A DNA stretch of 7,016 nucleotides from an uncultured Prevotellaceae bacterium. Its GTDB lineage: Bacteria; Bacteroidota; Bacteroidia; Bacteroidales; Bacteroidaceae. Under the pieces are notes generated by a model, which saw only the letters and a list, made by a program, of their open reading frames with translations, did no database searches and was not told where the DNA came from. The position numbers were made by a program, and so were the translations under genes. The stretch covers positions 1-7,016 of the forward strand of contig CALDLA010000116.1 in NCBI GenBank assembly GCA_937898415.1, read 5' to 3'. Of the stretch, positions 1 through 6,140 are shown in pieces; the stretch's first letter is position 1; each line of letters opens with the position of its first letter.

Positions 1-37
1 ATCTACACTCTTTCCCTACACGACGCTCTTCCGATCT
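1..37 (+). other. Illumina TruSeq/P5 adapter remnant (artefact)
   Basis: These 37 bases match exactly, from memory, the 3' end of the Illumina TruSeq universal (P5 side) adapter, ending in the characteristic GCTCTTCCGATCT. This is untrimmed library sequence, not genome. It marks the physical end of a contig, so nothing can be inferred about what lies upstream. Confidence 0.97.
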
Positions 38-82
38 AGAGATTATATGATTATTTTTCCCTATCCGAAACCCACTAAATGT

Positions 83-111
83 TACGGTGATACGGTGATA
101 CGGTGATACGG
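83..111 (+). repeat. Short tandem repeat, TACGGTGA x3.6
   Basis: TACGGTGA occurs at 83-90, 91-98 and 99-106, followed by a partial TACGG at 107-111. The last unit runs into CG, so 104-113 reads TGATACGGCG, ten bases that also occur near the 5' end of the P5 adapter. With a true adapter at 1-37 the repeat could be an assembly or library artefact rather than a genomic microsatellite. It puts a TGA stop (104-106) in frame just before the SIR2-like fragment. Confidence 0.8.
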
Positions 112-112
112 C

Positions 113-433
113 GTGCTGCAACTAATCTTTGCTTGGGAGAAAATTGAGTTCGACAAGCGGAGCGACGTTCTCTACAACAAAATAGCTGACGCGCAAGTTC
201 TTGTCGTGATTGGCTATTCGTTTCCATTCTTTAATCGTGAGACTGATCGTGAGATATTCTCCAAAATGGAACATCTGGAGCGTATTTATATCCAAGACCC
301 ATGTGCAAATGACATCAAGCAATTCATATCATCAGTACTTACAGAACAGCAGCGCGCAAAGTTGCTATCAAATATAGTTCCACTACAGTATAAGACACAA
401 ATTTCTTCTTGCCACCAGAACTTTAGATTATAA
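113..433 (+). CDS. SIR2-like family protein, C-terminal fragment
   Basis: This 106-residue reading frame is the C-terminal end of a larger protein. Residues 26-38 (ADAQVLVVIGYSFP) are the hydrophobic strand plus GYSFP motif typical of the second half of the Rossmann fold in SIR2-like bacterial proteins. It is followed by an acidic D45 in NRETD and by a strand ending in IQDP (60-63). The NAD-binding N-terminal half and the catalytic histidine region are absent. The nominal GTG start at 113 is probably not the true start: the frame is stopped at 104-106 inside the doubtful tandem repeat, so the gene is cut by the contig end. SIR2 domains in such loci often deplete NAD during phage infection, but with the active half missing that role is inferred only. 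A 115-bp gap and a promoter separate it from the next operon. Confidence 0.6.
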   Translation: MLQLIFAWEKIEFDKRSDVLYNKIADAQVLVVIGYSFPFFNRETDREIFSKMEHLERIYIQDPCANDIKQFISSVLTEQQRAKLLSNIVPLQYKTQISSCHQNFRL

Positions 434-480
434 GTTTGTGCCGTGGTCTTTTATTAAAAGATGTGTAAAAATGTGCTATG

Positions 481-514
481 TTGTGAAATATCTCAGAAAT
501 TATTCGTATCTTTG
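481..514 (+). promoter_or_regulatory. Bacteroidetes-type promoter for the nuclease operon
   Basis: TATCTTTG at 507-514 is a full match to the Bacteroidetes -7 consensus TAnnTTTG. The nearest TTG (481-483) lies 23 nt upstream, slightly longer than the usual 19-21. Transcription would begin near 517-520, giving a leader of about 30 nt before the ATG at 549. The 434-480 stretch upstream holds only a weak TCTTTT/AAAAGA hairpin (447-461). Confidence 0.7.
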
Positions 515-548
515 CAAATTAAAGACAATAATGTTGGCACTATAAGAT

Positions 549-1484
549 ATGGCAAAAACGATACATACGATACTATATGATGACGTACTCGATGGCTCCA
601 AGATTATCGAGATGGATAATTGTGTGTGCCAATTGAGCGTCATCAGGCGTGGTTATACTGAGTTCATCAAGGATATGAAGGAAGAACTGTCAAAGCCAGC
701 ACTATACATTCTTCTTAATCGCGAGAATAGAAAGGCGTATGTTGGAGAAACGGACGTATTCTTCAAAAGGATAGCTAACCATACAGCTAACAAGGAATTC
801 TGGGATGAAGCATTGGCGTTTACGGCTAACGACAATTCGCTCACAACGACTGAAGTGAAATATTTGGAGTCGCTTTCGTATGAGACAGCCAAGCAGGCAC
901 AATCGTACGATTTGTCAGAGAACTCACAGGCACCAACGCGCCCACATGCAACGAAGTCACAGGAAATAAAAATCAAGGAGTTTTTCAAATATGTGACTTT
1001 GCTGACCAAATTTGTGGGATGCGATTTGTTTGAGAAGAATCGCGATAGTCATCAAGGGACACAGCCTGTTCACAAGCCTATTAAATTGGATTTGGAGGTT
1101 AATGCAGATGACTTGAAGGGAAGAGTTTCTATCCGGCTGAATGGAACAGAATACAAAACTAAAGGCTTGATGGGATTTGCCATCGTGAAGGAATATTTGA
1201 AGGCTCATCCTCAAACCACCATCGAAGAGTTGAAGGATACGTTCCACAATGCCTTGCTTGGCAGATGGGGTGCCTGGAACTTCATCGAGGATGATATTGA
1301 GGCAGCTCGAAATTTGAAGGAAGAGACTTCTATGTATAGGCATCTTCTGAAAGAAGAGTATATTCTGATCAGCGGCGATGGTGTGAAATTCGTTGTCTCG
1401 AACCAATGGGAGAAAGCGAATGTCCTGAATCTTTTGCAGATTGCAAAGAATGAAGGATGGAGTTATGAGATTGTAAAAGAATGA
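549..1484 (+). CDS. GIY-YIG nuclease with shared C-terminal domain
   Basis: Predicted 311-residue DNA endonuclease. The GIY-YIG core is visible at residues 50-108: ALYIL (51-55, the GIY strand), YVGET (64-68, the YIG strand), FFKRI with the expected catalytic arginine R74, NH at 77-78, and VKYLES with the expected metal-binding glutamate E107. K82-to-W85 plus the LTTTEVKYLE stretch resemble the GIY-YIG subgroup often found with DUF4357 domains. After a linker (about 120-190), residues 192-308 form a second domain ending in DGVKFVVSNQWEKANV (277-292). This domain is clearly homologous to the C-terminus of the next gene. The ATG at 549 is the first after a good promoter. The stop is 15 nt from the next start, so co-transcription is likely. 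A defence or restriction role is inferred; the nuclease fold is well supported by motifs. Confidence 0.85.
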   Translation: MAKTIHTILYDDVLDGSKIIEMDNCVCQLSVIRRGYTEFIKDMKEELSKPALYILLNRENRKAYVGETDVFFKRIANHTANKEFWDEALAFTANDNSLTTTEVKYLESLSYETAKQAQSYDLSENSQAPTRPHATKSQEIKIKEFFKYVTLLTKFVGCDLFEKNRDSHQGTQPVHKPIKLDLEVNADDLKGRVSIRLNGTEYKTKGLMGFAIVKEYLKAHPQTTIEELKDTFHNALLGRWGAWNFIEDDIEAARNLKEETSMYRHLLKEEYILISGDGVKFVVSNQWEKANVLNLLQIAKNEGWSYEIVKE

Positions 1485-1499
1485 TTATTCATCTGAGAT

Positions 1500-2570
1500 A
1501 TGGAAAAATGGAATGACATCGTATTATCACTGCTTGATTGCAAGAATCGTCATGTTGACGAGGATAAGTATCAAGAGAAAATCGAAGAACAGTTCAAGTT
1601 CCTCGGGTGGAGTATCTATAATGGATGCGTAGAGAGAAAACCTGTATTACCTGTAGGTAATTCTAACTCTCTCATTCCAGATGTTGTGCTTAAGAAAGAT
1701 GGCGAGCGAGTACTTCCTGTTGAGATTAAAGAACCCAATAATAGGCTCAAGAAGCGTCAGGAAGAACAATTGTTCTCTTATATGCGCCAATTGGATTTAC
1801 GAGTGGGGCTATATATAGGTGAGAAATGGCAATTGTATTATAATGCACCTGATGACAAGGAGAATCCTCACGCCGTATTTACAGCGATGTTAGATCCAGA
1901 CTCAGAAGAAGGTCGTGTGTTTTGTCAGCTATTGACTTATGAATCCTTTTCTGTCATTTCATTGGAAGCTTTTTGTGCTGAGAAATTAGAAGCTATTCGT
2001 TTTCACAGCCAGATAATAGAGAAACTTTCAAAATTAAATGATAATCACCAAGGAAATGCGCTCCTGCTATCATTGTTGAAGAATTACCTTGGAGATAATA
2101 CTAAATACGGCGACATCCTCGATGCTGAACTATCCAAAGTCAACCTCTCATACGCATATGGTAGCGCGAAAAAGAATAGCAATGTCAAGGTCAATGTTCC
2201 ATCTAAGAAACGAAAACTCGTAAGGTATTCACTCAATGGCGGTCCTGCATTACCTAAAACAAAGTTGGTACTTGAGGCTATGCGTCTTTATGTTGAAAAG
2301 CATCCTGATGCAACCTTTGAAGATATAGAGACCGTATTTCCCAAGAGCATACAAGGTGGCTATGGCGTAGTTCGTAAGTTTTCTGAACTTGAAGAATACG
2401 TTGAAGCTGGCAGCAATATTATGGGACGTTTTTCGTCTACCCCTAATGAGTTGTTGACAAGTGCCGATGGTATCAGGTTCGCTGTTTGCAATCAGTGGGA
2501 ATATAATAATTTTCCACGCTTTGTTAATATTTTGAAAGAATTAAAATGGAGAGTAAAGGAAATAAAATGA
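1500..2570 (+). CDS. HsdR-N-like PD-(D/E)XK nuclease with shared C-terminal domain
   Basis: Predicted 356-residue protein. Its N-terminal half resembles the type I restriction enzyme R-subunit N-terminal nuclease domain (HSDR_N families). The PD-(D/E)XK signature is readable: helix glutamates around E26-E30, P60-D61 in LIPDVV, E75-x-K77 in VEIKEPN, and a following QEEQLFSYM helix (Q87-M95) matching the QxxxY-type motif of this family. There is no helicase/translocase module, so this is a stand-alone nuclease, far shorter than a true HsdR (about 1000 residues). Residues 160-236 look helical and linker-like. Residues 241-356 repeat the domain seen in the upstream GIY-YIG protein, with YSLNGG (243-248) and DGIRFAVCNQWE (323-334). 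The stop TGA overlaps the next gene's ATG (ATGA). No methyltransferase or specificity subunit is nearby. Nuclease assignment is confident, biological role inferred. Confidence 0.82.
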   Translation: MEKWNDIVLSLLDCKNRHVDEDKYQEKIEEQFKFLGWSIYNGCVERKPVLPVGNSNSLIPDVVLKKDGERVLPVEIKEPNNRLKKRQEEQLFSYMRQLDLRVGLYIGEKWQLYYNAPDDKENPHAVFTAMLDPDSEEGRVFCQLLTYESFSVISLEAFCAEKLEAIRFHSQIIEKLSKLNDNHQGNALLLSLLKNYLGDNTKYGDILDAELSKVNLSYAYGSAKKNSNVKVNVPSKKRKLVRYSLNGGPALPKTKLVLEAMRLYVEKHPDATFEDIETVFPKSIQGGYGVVRKFSELEEYVEAGSNIMGRFSSTPNELLTSADGIRFAVCNQWEYNNFPRFVNILKELKWRVKEIK

Positions 2571-2995
2571 TGAAAGAATATATTATTGACACGATTTCAA
2601 GAGAGACATTGGAAGAGTATGGCTACGATTCTTCTCAGGTTAGCGATGATTTGATGAAGAAGATAGCAGAGACTCTCAGGCATACATTCCGTGAGTGTGT
2701 TTTGGTTTGCCTGCCTGAGGTTTGTGATGATTTTGACATCCCTGAGGCTAAACAAAAACCATATGTAGTGAGCAGAGTATATGTTTCTTTGAATGACGAA
2801 GATGGGAACAGTCATGATACTAAGCTATTTAAGAAGAGAGAAGATGCTGTTGCACAAATGAAACGATGGCGGAATGATGAAATGATTTTACGTAAGGAAT
2901 CAGGTTGTGCCTACGAAATAATTGTTGACAATGATGACAGGTTCCGTTTGGCGTGGGATGATGAAAGGGAAATGTTGAGCATAGGCATCAGTTAA
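2567..2995 (+). CDS. Hypothetical small acidic protein, third gene of nuclease operon
   Basis: I do not recognise this 142-residue protein. The start is placed at the ATG at 2567, which overlaps the upstream stop as ATGA and has AAAGGA at 2555-2560 as a plausible ribosome binding site; the adjacent ATG at 2570 is equally possible. An in-frame ATG at 2546 exists but lies inside the upstream gene without a better site. Residues 1-50 look mostly helical. YVVSRVYVSL (66-75) looks like a beta strand. KLFKKREDAVAQMKRW (87-102) looks like an amphipathic helix, followed by acidic beta-rich sequence to the end. There are no signal peptide, membrane segment or catalytic motifs. Translational coupling to the nuclease suggests a partner, immunity or regulatory role; this is inference. 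Confidence 0.7.
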   Translation: MMKEYIIDTISRETLEEYGYDSSQVSDDLMKKIAETLRHTFRECVLVCLPEVCDDFDIPEAKQKPYVVSRVYVSLNDEDGNSHDTKLFKKREDAVAQMKRWRNDEMILRKESGCAYEIIVDNDDRFRLAWDDEREMLSIGIS

Positions 2996-3011
2996 GTCTG
3001 GGCAAACCCCT

Positions 3012-3064
3012 ATAAAAAACACTAACCCCGAAGTATGCCTAAGCAGGGACAACGGGGTGTTACG
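3012..3064 (-). ncRNA. Candidate short RNA (~50 nt) between cassettes
   Basis: On the minus strand a well-formed Bacteroidetes promoter (3068-3098) would start transcription near 3062-3065. The transcript would meet a hairpin and U-tract almost at once, giving an RNA of about 50 nt with no open reading frame. It sits in the 139-bp gap between the nuclease operon and the Abi-like gene and is antisense to neither. It may also be a dispersed repeat carried in many places in the genome. The call is from sequence pattern alone and matches no family I can name. Confidence 0.45.
3014..3061 (-). terminator. Intrinsic terminator-like hairpin, minus strand
   Basis: On the minus strand AACA-CCCCG (3061-3053) pairs with CGGGG-TTAG-TGTT (3030-3018), with TTAG bulged, and runs straight into six T (3019-3014). 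The loop is about 22 nt. On the plus strand the same hairpin has no T-run after it, so it should terminate leftward transcription only. Confidence 0.55.
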
Positions 3065-3067
3065 CTG

Positions 3068-3098
3068 CAAAGATAGGAAGAAAAACTGAAACTTGCAA
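3068..3098 (-). promoter_or_regulatory. Minus-strand Bacteroidetes promoter
   Basis: Read on the minus strand, TTG (plus 3096-3098) is followed by exactly 20 nt and then TATCTTTG (plus 3068-3075), an ideal match to the TTG-N19-21-TAnnTTTG consensus. It points away from the Abi-like gene and into the hairpin at 3014-3061. Confidence 0.65.
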
Positions 3099-3134
3099 GA
3101 AAAGTGACAGAAAATTTAGAAAAATTAATGAGAA

Positions 3135-3797
3135 ATGAACTTTAAGACGAGTCAAAAGCTATATTCGGTGCCCAGAATGCGCAAATATCAGAACGCTTGC
3201 GCTGGCGACAAGCGGAAGACGATGCAATTGTATCGCTACAATCTCAGACTATGCCAGCGGTTCTATGGTACATTGAATCTATTGGAGGTTATGTTGAGGA
3301 ATGCTATTAACGAACACTATATAGCATATTACTCTGATCCTGATTGGATAGTTAACCAAGCAGACAGTGGTAAGTTGCTCGAATATAATAAGGATGAGAT
3401 AAGACAGACGGAAGCAGGATATAGAAGGCGTGGTATATACAACAACGACAAAATGGTTGCTTCGCTGACGATGGGATTCTGGACTAAACTCTTTTCAAAG
3501 AAAAGATACAAACGAGGCGGCAAGACGCTTCTGCAAATCTTCCCAAACAAACGAAAAGGTAAAAACCAGGCAGATGTCTATAAAGACCTCACTCATATCC
3601 GCGAGTTCCGTAACCGCATTGCCCACCACGAGCCGATTTGCTTCGATGGTATTGGTAACATCAGCACTGCCTTTGCCCGTGATCATTATCAGCTGATTTG
3701 TGAGTATATTGGATATATGGGTCAGCAACCAGATAATGTAATTCAGTGGGCAGAGAAACCTGATGAGGTGTTGAATAAGATTGATAGCATCAGATGA
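3135..3797 (+). CDS. Abi-like family protein (HEPN-type, predicted abortive infection)
   Basis: 220 residues, resembling the Abi_2/AbiD-AbiF-like family. Landmarks in order: the QLYRYNLRLCQRFYGTLNLLEVMLRNAI helix pair (31-58) with LRN at 54-56, the MGFWTKLF block (113-120), LQIFP (133-137), and REFRNRIAHHEPI (156-168). The last contains the R-x4-6-H signature (R159, H164/H165) used by HEPN RNases, so a ribonuclease toxin that acts on host or phage RNA is a reasonable inference. The strongly basic stretch 122-143 (KKRYKRGG, NKRKGK) could bind RNA. The start at 3135 gives the family's usual length and N-terminal basic helix. I see no plus-strand promoter in the gap before it and no antitoxin-like gene beside it; it may be read with the downstream genes 39 nt away. 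Confidence 0.82.
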   Translation: MNFKTSQKLYSVPRMRKYQNACAGDKRKTMQLYRYNLRLCQRFYGTLNLLEVMLRNAINEHYIAYYSDPDWIVNQADSGKLLEYNKDEIRQTEAGYRRRGIYNNDKMVASLTMGFWTKLFSKKRYKRGGKTLLQIFPNKRKGKNQADVYKDLTHIREFRNRIAHHEPICFDGIGNISTAFARDHYQLICEYIGYMGQQPDNVIQWAEKPDEVLNKIDSIR

Positions 3798-3836
3798 AAA
3801 GGAATAGATTAGATACAAAGAGAATAATGATAAAGT

Positions 3837-4934
3837 ATGAGAGTTGGGACTGACATTTCAGACTGGATAATCACGCCAATAGAGAATTATTTGAGTGGTA
3901 GAAGTCAAGATGCAGTCTTTGACCTCTATTATCAGGGACTTACTTTCCAAAATATAGTCAGAGACCATAGAGAGGATGAATTGGCTATGGCGATAAGGCC
4001 ATACGTCATGGAGTATATTCTTTACCCAGAGAACAGAATTTATAGGCTTGGAAAGGCATATATGGTGACCAGCCTAATATCCAAATCTATGGAGATATGT
4101 GATAACTGGGCTCGGATGACTGGCAGAATTAATTGGATAGAATTCATAGACAAACATGCCTCTCTCATTCATCAGGAATTATGCTATGAGAATAAATGTA
4201 TGGTCATCCTATCCCATCTTTCGAGAAAGGGTTATCAAGAGGACTGGGATAGTCTGTATGTTGTAGTAAAAAAGAAGCTAAAGGACAAGGAGGTTCGTAA
4301 AGATAGCGAGCGGCTTGAACTGTATACTTTCTTTATGGCTGTTATTATGATTGAGCGTAGCAAAATGACTATTCCAGACAAAAACAAACAATTGGTTTTG
4401 TTGGAGAGGAAATGGAGTGTCATTAGTTACCTGTACTCACTTGTTTTAAACAGAATTGTCGGTACCAAATATACAAAGTATGTTCAATTGGCGGCACAAA
4501 CACGTAGCAACAAGTCCAGAACTGAATATGGTCATTTGTTTCTTAAGGTTGCTGATTGGATTATTCTTCGAAGCCCTCAATACTTCGCGTCAGAGAATAA
4601 ATTTAAGTTTCAGCTTGAACAACTGAGGAAGATTGTTGAAGGTGAATATATTAATCATGAACTTGATATTTTAGCAGAGACCCTGTTCCCTGAGATATTT
4701 GGGAAAAAGACTATAAAGCCGCAAACATCAGAGGAGTTGTCGCCTGAGGCGATAGTTCTTATTGATAGCATAGACGCTTCTCTACACCCTGAAGTTCATA
4801 AAAAACTATACGAGAGTTACCTCAAAGCTCACCCAGAGGAGGGGAAACCCGTTATTCAAATAAACCACAATGTAACCATGACAGGAGATCATGCGCAATA
4901 TATAGAAAATTCAGATAAAGAAGATAAGGAATAA
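3837..4934 (+). CDS. Unknown protein with C-terminal G-centred motif (gene 1 of 3)
   Basis: I do not recognise this 365-residue protein. Residues 1-290 look alpha-helical with many aromatic and basic residues and no membrane segment. LIDSIDASLHP (308-318) looks like the Walker B/D-loop region of OLD-type ATPases, but there is no Walker A motif and the catalytic glutamate position is serine, so an ATPase is not supported. The last 20 residues carry VTMTGDHAQYIE (346-357) followed by an acidic tail. Nearly the same peptide opens the next protein, four bases downstream. The region is AT-rich compared with 6224 onward. No good ribosome binding site is visible at 3837. It probably heads a three-gene unit running to 6020 and may share a transcript with the Abi-like gene. 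Function unknown; a structural or sensing partner of the next two proteins is inference. Confidence 0.75.
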   Translation: MRVGTDISDWIITPIENYLSGRSQDAVFDLYYQGLTFQNIVRDHREDELAMAIRPYVMEYILYPENRIYRLGKAYMVTSLISKSMEICDNWARMTGRINWIEFIDKHASLIHQELCYENKCMVILSHLSRKGYQEDWDSLYVVVKKKLKDKEVRKDSERLELYTFFMAVIMIERSKMTIPDKNKQLVLLERKWSVISYLYSLVLNRIVGTKYTKYVQLAAQTRSNKSRTEYGHLFLKVADWIILRSPQYFASENKFKFQLEQLRKIVEGEYINHELDILAETLFPEIFGKKTIKPQTSEELSPEAIVLIDSIDASLHPEVHKKLYESYLKAHPEEGKPVIQINHNVTMTGDHAQYIENSDKEDKE

Positions 4935-4938
4935 CGAT

Positions 4939-5349
4939 ATGGGTAGAAAGATAACAATGACTGGCAAGAATGCCCAGTATATAGAGCATCGTGGAGCAAA
5001 TACTACTCCTGACAACGATAGGGAGATACTGATGAAGGGCGATGAAGCCGTTTATCAGGAATTCGTCACAGACAATCTCCCTGAAAAAAAGAAAGAACCT
5101 AAAAAAGTTGTTCAAGAAGAGTGTTATCAAGATAAGGTCGTAGATGCGATTCATGAACTTACTGATGTCGTAAAAGAATCGTTGAAAGAGCCAAGGACGC
5201 AGAATATCTATGGCGACAAGAACGAGTTTCAAGATGGAGCGCAATTGCTGAAAATGGGCATACCTGAAGGTGCTGACCCTGCTGAGATTGCTGCACGCAT
5301 AGCAGAACAGCAGCGGGCTCTACTGGAGCAGAAGAAAAATAGCATTTAA
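4939..5349 (+). CDS. Unknown small protein with three copies of the G-centred motif (gene 2 of 3)
   Basis: I do not recognise this 136-residue protein. It contains the motif three times: ITMTGKNAQYIE (5-16), ILMKGDEAVYQE (30-41) and a looser IYGDKNEFQD (90-99). Between the second and third copies lies a charged Lys/Glu linker (about 45-85), probably helical. After the third is a helical C-terminus, LLKMGIPEGADPAEIAARIAEQQ (103-125) onward. The ATG at 4939 has AAGGA at 4926-4930 inside the end of the upstream gene, so translation is probably coupled. The next gene starts 2 nt after the stop. There are no enzymatic motifs, signal peptide or membrane segment. The repeated motif suggests short beta hairpins that stack or bind the matching motifs in its neighbours, making this protein a plausible adaptor; this is inference. 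Confidence 0.72.
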   Translation: MGRKITMTGKNAQYIEHRGANTTPDNDREILMKGDEAVYQEFVTDNLPEKKKEPKKVVQEECYQDKVVDAIHELTDVVKESLKEPRTQNIYGDKNEFQDGAQLLKMGIPEGADPAEIAARIAEQQRALLEQKKNSI

Positions 5350-5351
5350 CG

Positions 5352-6020
5352 ATGAGTGATACGAAAGAATATATCAAGGGCGATAAGCATGTGCACCAGG
5401 CTGGGAGCATCATGATTAAGTTCGCACAATATAACGTGCCTGAGCAGAAGGGTGGCTGGAAGCAGCAGGAAGAAAAGGAGGCTGAGCAAATGGAGAAAGA
5501 GTTTGCGCAGTATGAGGAAGTAGTGGAAGAACCTGCTGAAGCCGATGTTGCTGTTGTTGAGCAAGAGTCGTCCCAAGAGAATCTGCTATCTGATGTTGAT
5601 CGTTTCATAGATCGCGTAAAGGCCATCTTTGCCAAAGCTGCTGAAAAGAATGGCGAGAAGATAACTGTGAATGCCAAAGGATGGAGTGGCCAATATACAT
5701 TCTACGTAGATGCAGACAGGGTTTCGAAGATACTGGACGATCTGCGACAGAACTCAGAACAGAAGGTGAAAGAGTATCTGGACTTGTTCAAGGGATGTAC
5801 CAGCGTATCGGCTGTGGCTCCCTTCGTTGGTGAGATACTTGACATTGAGGAACTGAGGGTGAAGGAATTGCAGAAGTCAGACATGAAGTTTGCCCTTGAG
5901 CCTTTCTATGGCATGACTGCTACTGCTGTTAGCAAATTGAGTTCAAAGGTAGGTAAAACGGAGAGCGAATTGCTAATAAATACCCTAAAAGGGCTGCTTA
6001 AAAAGTACCCCAAAAGCTAA
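5352..6020 (+). CDS. Unknown protein with N-terminal motif and helical C-terminal domain (gene 3 of 3)
   Basis: I do not recognise this 222-residue protein. Residues 7-16 (YIKGDKHVHQ) are a weaker copy of the motif in the two upstream proteins, closest to their KGD version. FAQY at 24-27 recalls the AQY part and FAQY recurs at 51-54. Residues 31-78 are a Glu/Gln-rich, probably coiled or disordered linker. From about 78 a compact domain begins, with ITVNAKGWSGQYTFYVD (104-120) as a likely beta hairpin, then helices to the end. The start at 5352 lies 2 nt after the preceding stop, which marks tight coupling. No transmembrane or catalytic motif is evident. It is last in the unit; a terminator-like hairpin follows at 6155-6195. 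Role unknown; the shared motif implies physical association with its neighbours. Confidence 0.72.
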   Translation: MSDTKEYIKGDKHVHQAGSIMIKFAQYNVPEQKGGWKQQEEKEAEQMEKEFAQYEEVVEEPAEADVAVVEQESSQENLLSDVDRFIDRVKAIFAKAAEKNGEKITVNAKGWSGQYTFYVDADRVSKILDDLRQNSEQKVKEYLDLFKGCTSVSAVAPFVGEILDIEELRVKELQKSDMKFALEPFYGMTATAVSKLSSKVGKTESELLINTLKGLLKKYPKS

Positions 6021-6107
6021 ATAATTACGGCTCACCACGGATTATTTTTGCCAAAACCATGATAATTTAGATAACGCATTGAAATACAACAATTTGCGGT
6101 AAAAATC

Positions 6108-6140
6108 ATTTCCTAAGTTATTTTTGCAACTATAGGAAAT
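6108..6140. promoter_or_regulatory. 12-bp inverted repeat over the -33 box (candidate operator)
   Basis: ATTTCCTAAGTT (6108-6119) is mirrored by AACTATAGGAAAT (6128-6140) with a single extra A at 6132. The 8-nt centre ATTTTTGC contains the TTG proposed as the -33 element. A dyad at this position is what a repressor or activator site would look like. The rest of the gap (6021-6107) shows only a weak bulged hairpin (6075-6098). Confidence 0.5.

Noticed and set aside
83..111. Tandem 8-bp repeat as a CRISPR array or iteron origin
   Set aside because: Units are only 8 bp with no spacers, fewer than four copies, and they sit beside sequencing adapter; no replication gene is nearby.
2546..2566. Earlier in-frame ATG for the third gene of the nuclease operon
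   Set aside because: It lies well inside the upstream coding region with no better ribosome binding site; the ATGA overlap at 2567, preceded by AAAGGA, is the more usual arrangement.
1500..2570. Complete type I restriction R subunit
   Set aside because: Only the N-terminal nuclease portion is present; there are no helicase motifs, and HsdM and HsdS are absent from the window.
3135..3797. Toxin-antitoxin pair around the Abi-like gene
   Set aside because: No small antitoxin-like gene is adjacent; the only nearby small element is the candidate minus-strand RNA, which has no evident complementarity to the gene that I could see.
4758..4790. Annotating the 365-residue protein as an OLD/AAA-type ATPase
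   Set aside because: Only a Walker B-like peptide is present, lacking its glutamate, and no Walker A or signature motif occurs anywhere in the protein.
5159..5677. Minus-strand open frame rich in Ser, Cys and Phe
   Set aside because: It is antisense to two well-supported plus-strand genes, and its composition is what results from reading Glu/Lys/Gln-rich coding DNA backwards. The same applies to the other long minus-strand frames, such as 957-1406 and 6284-6790.
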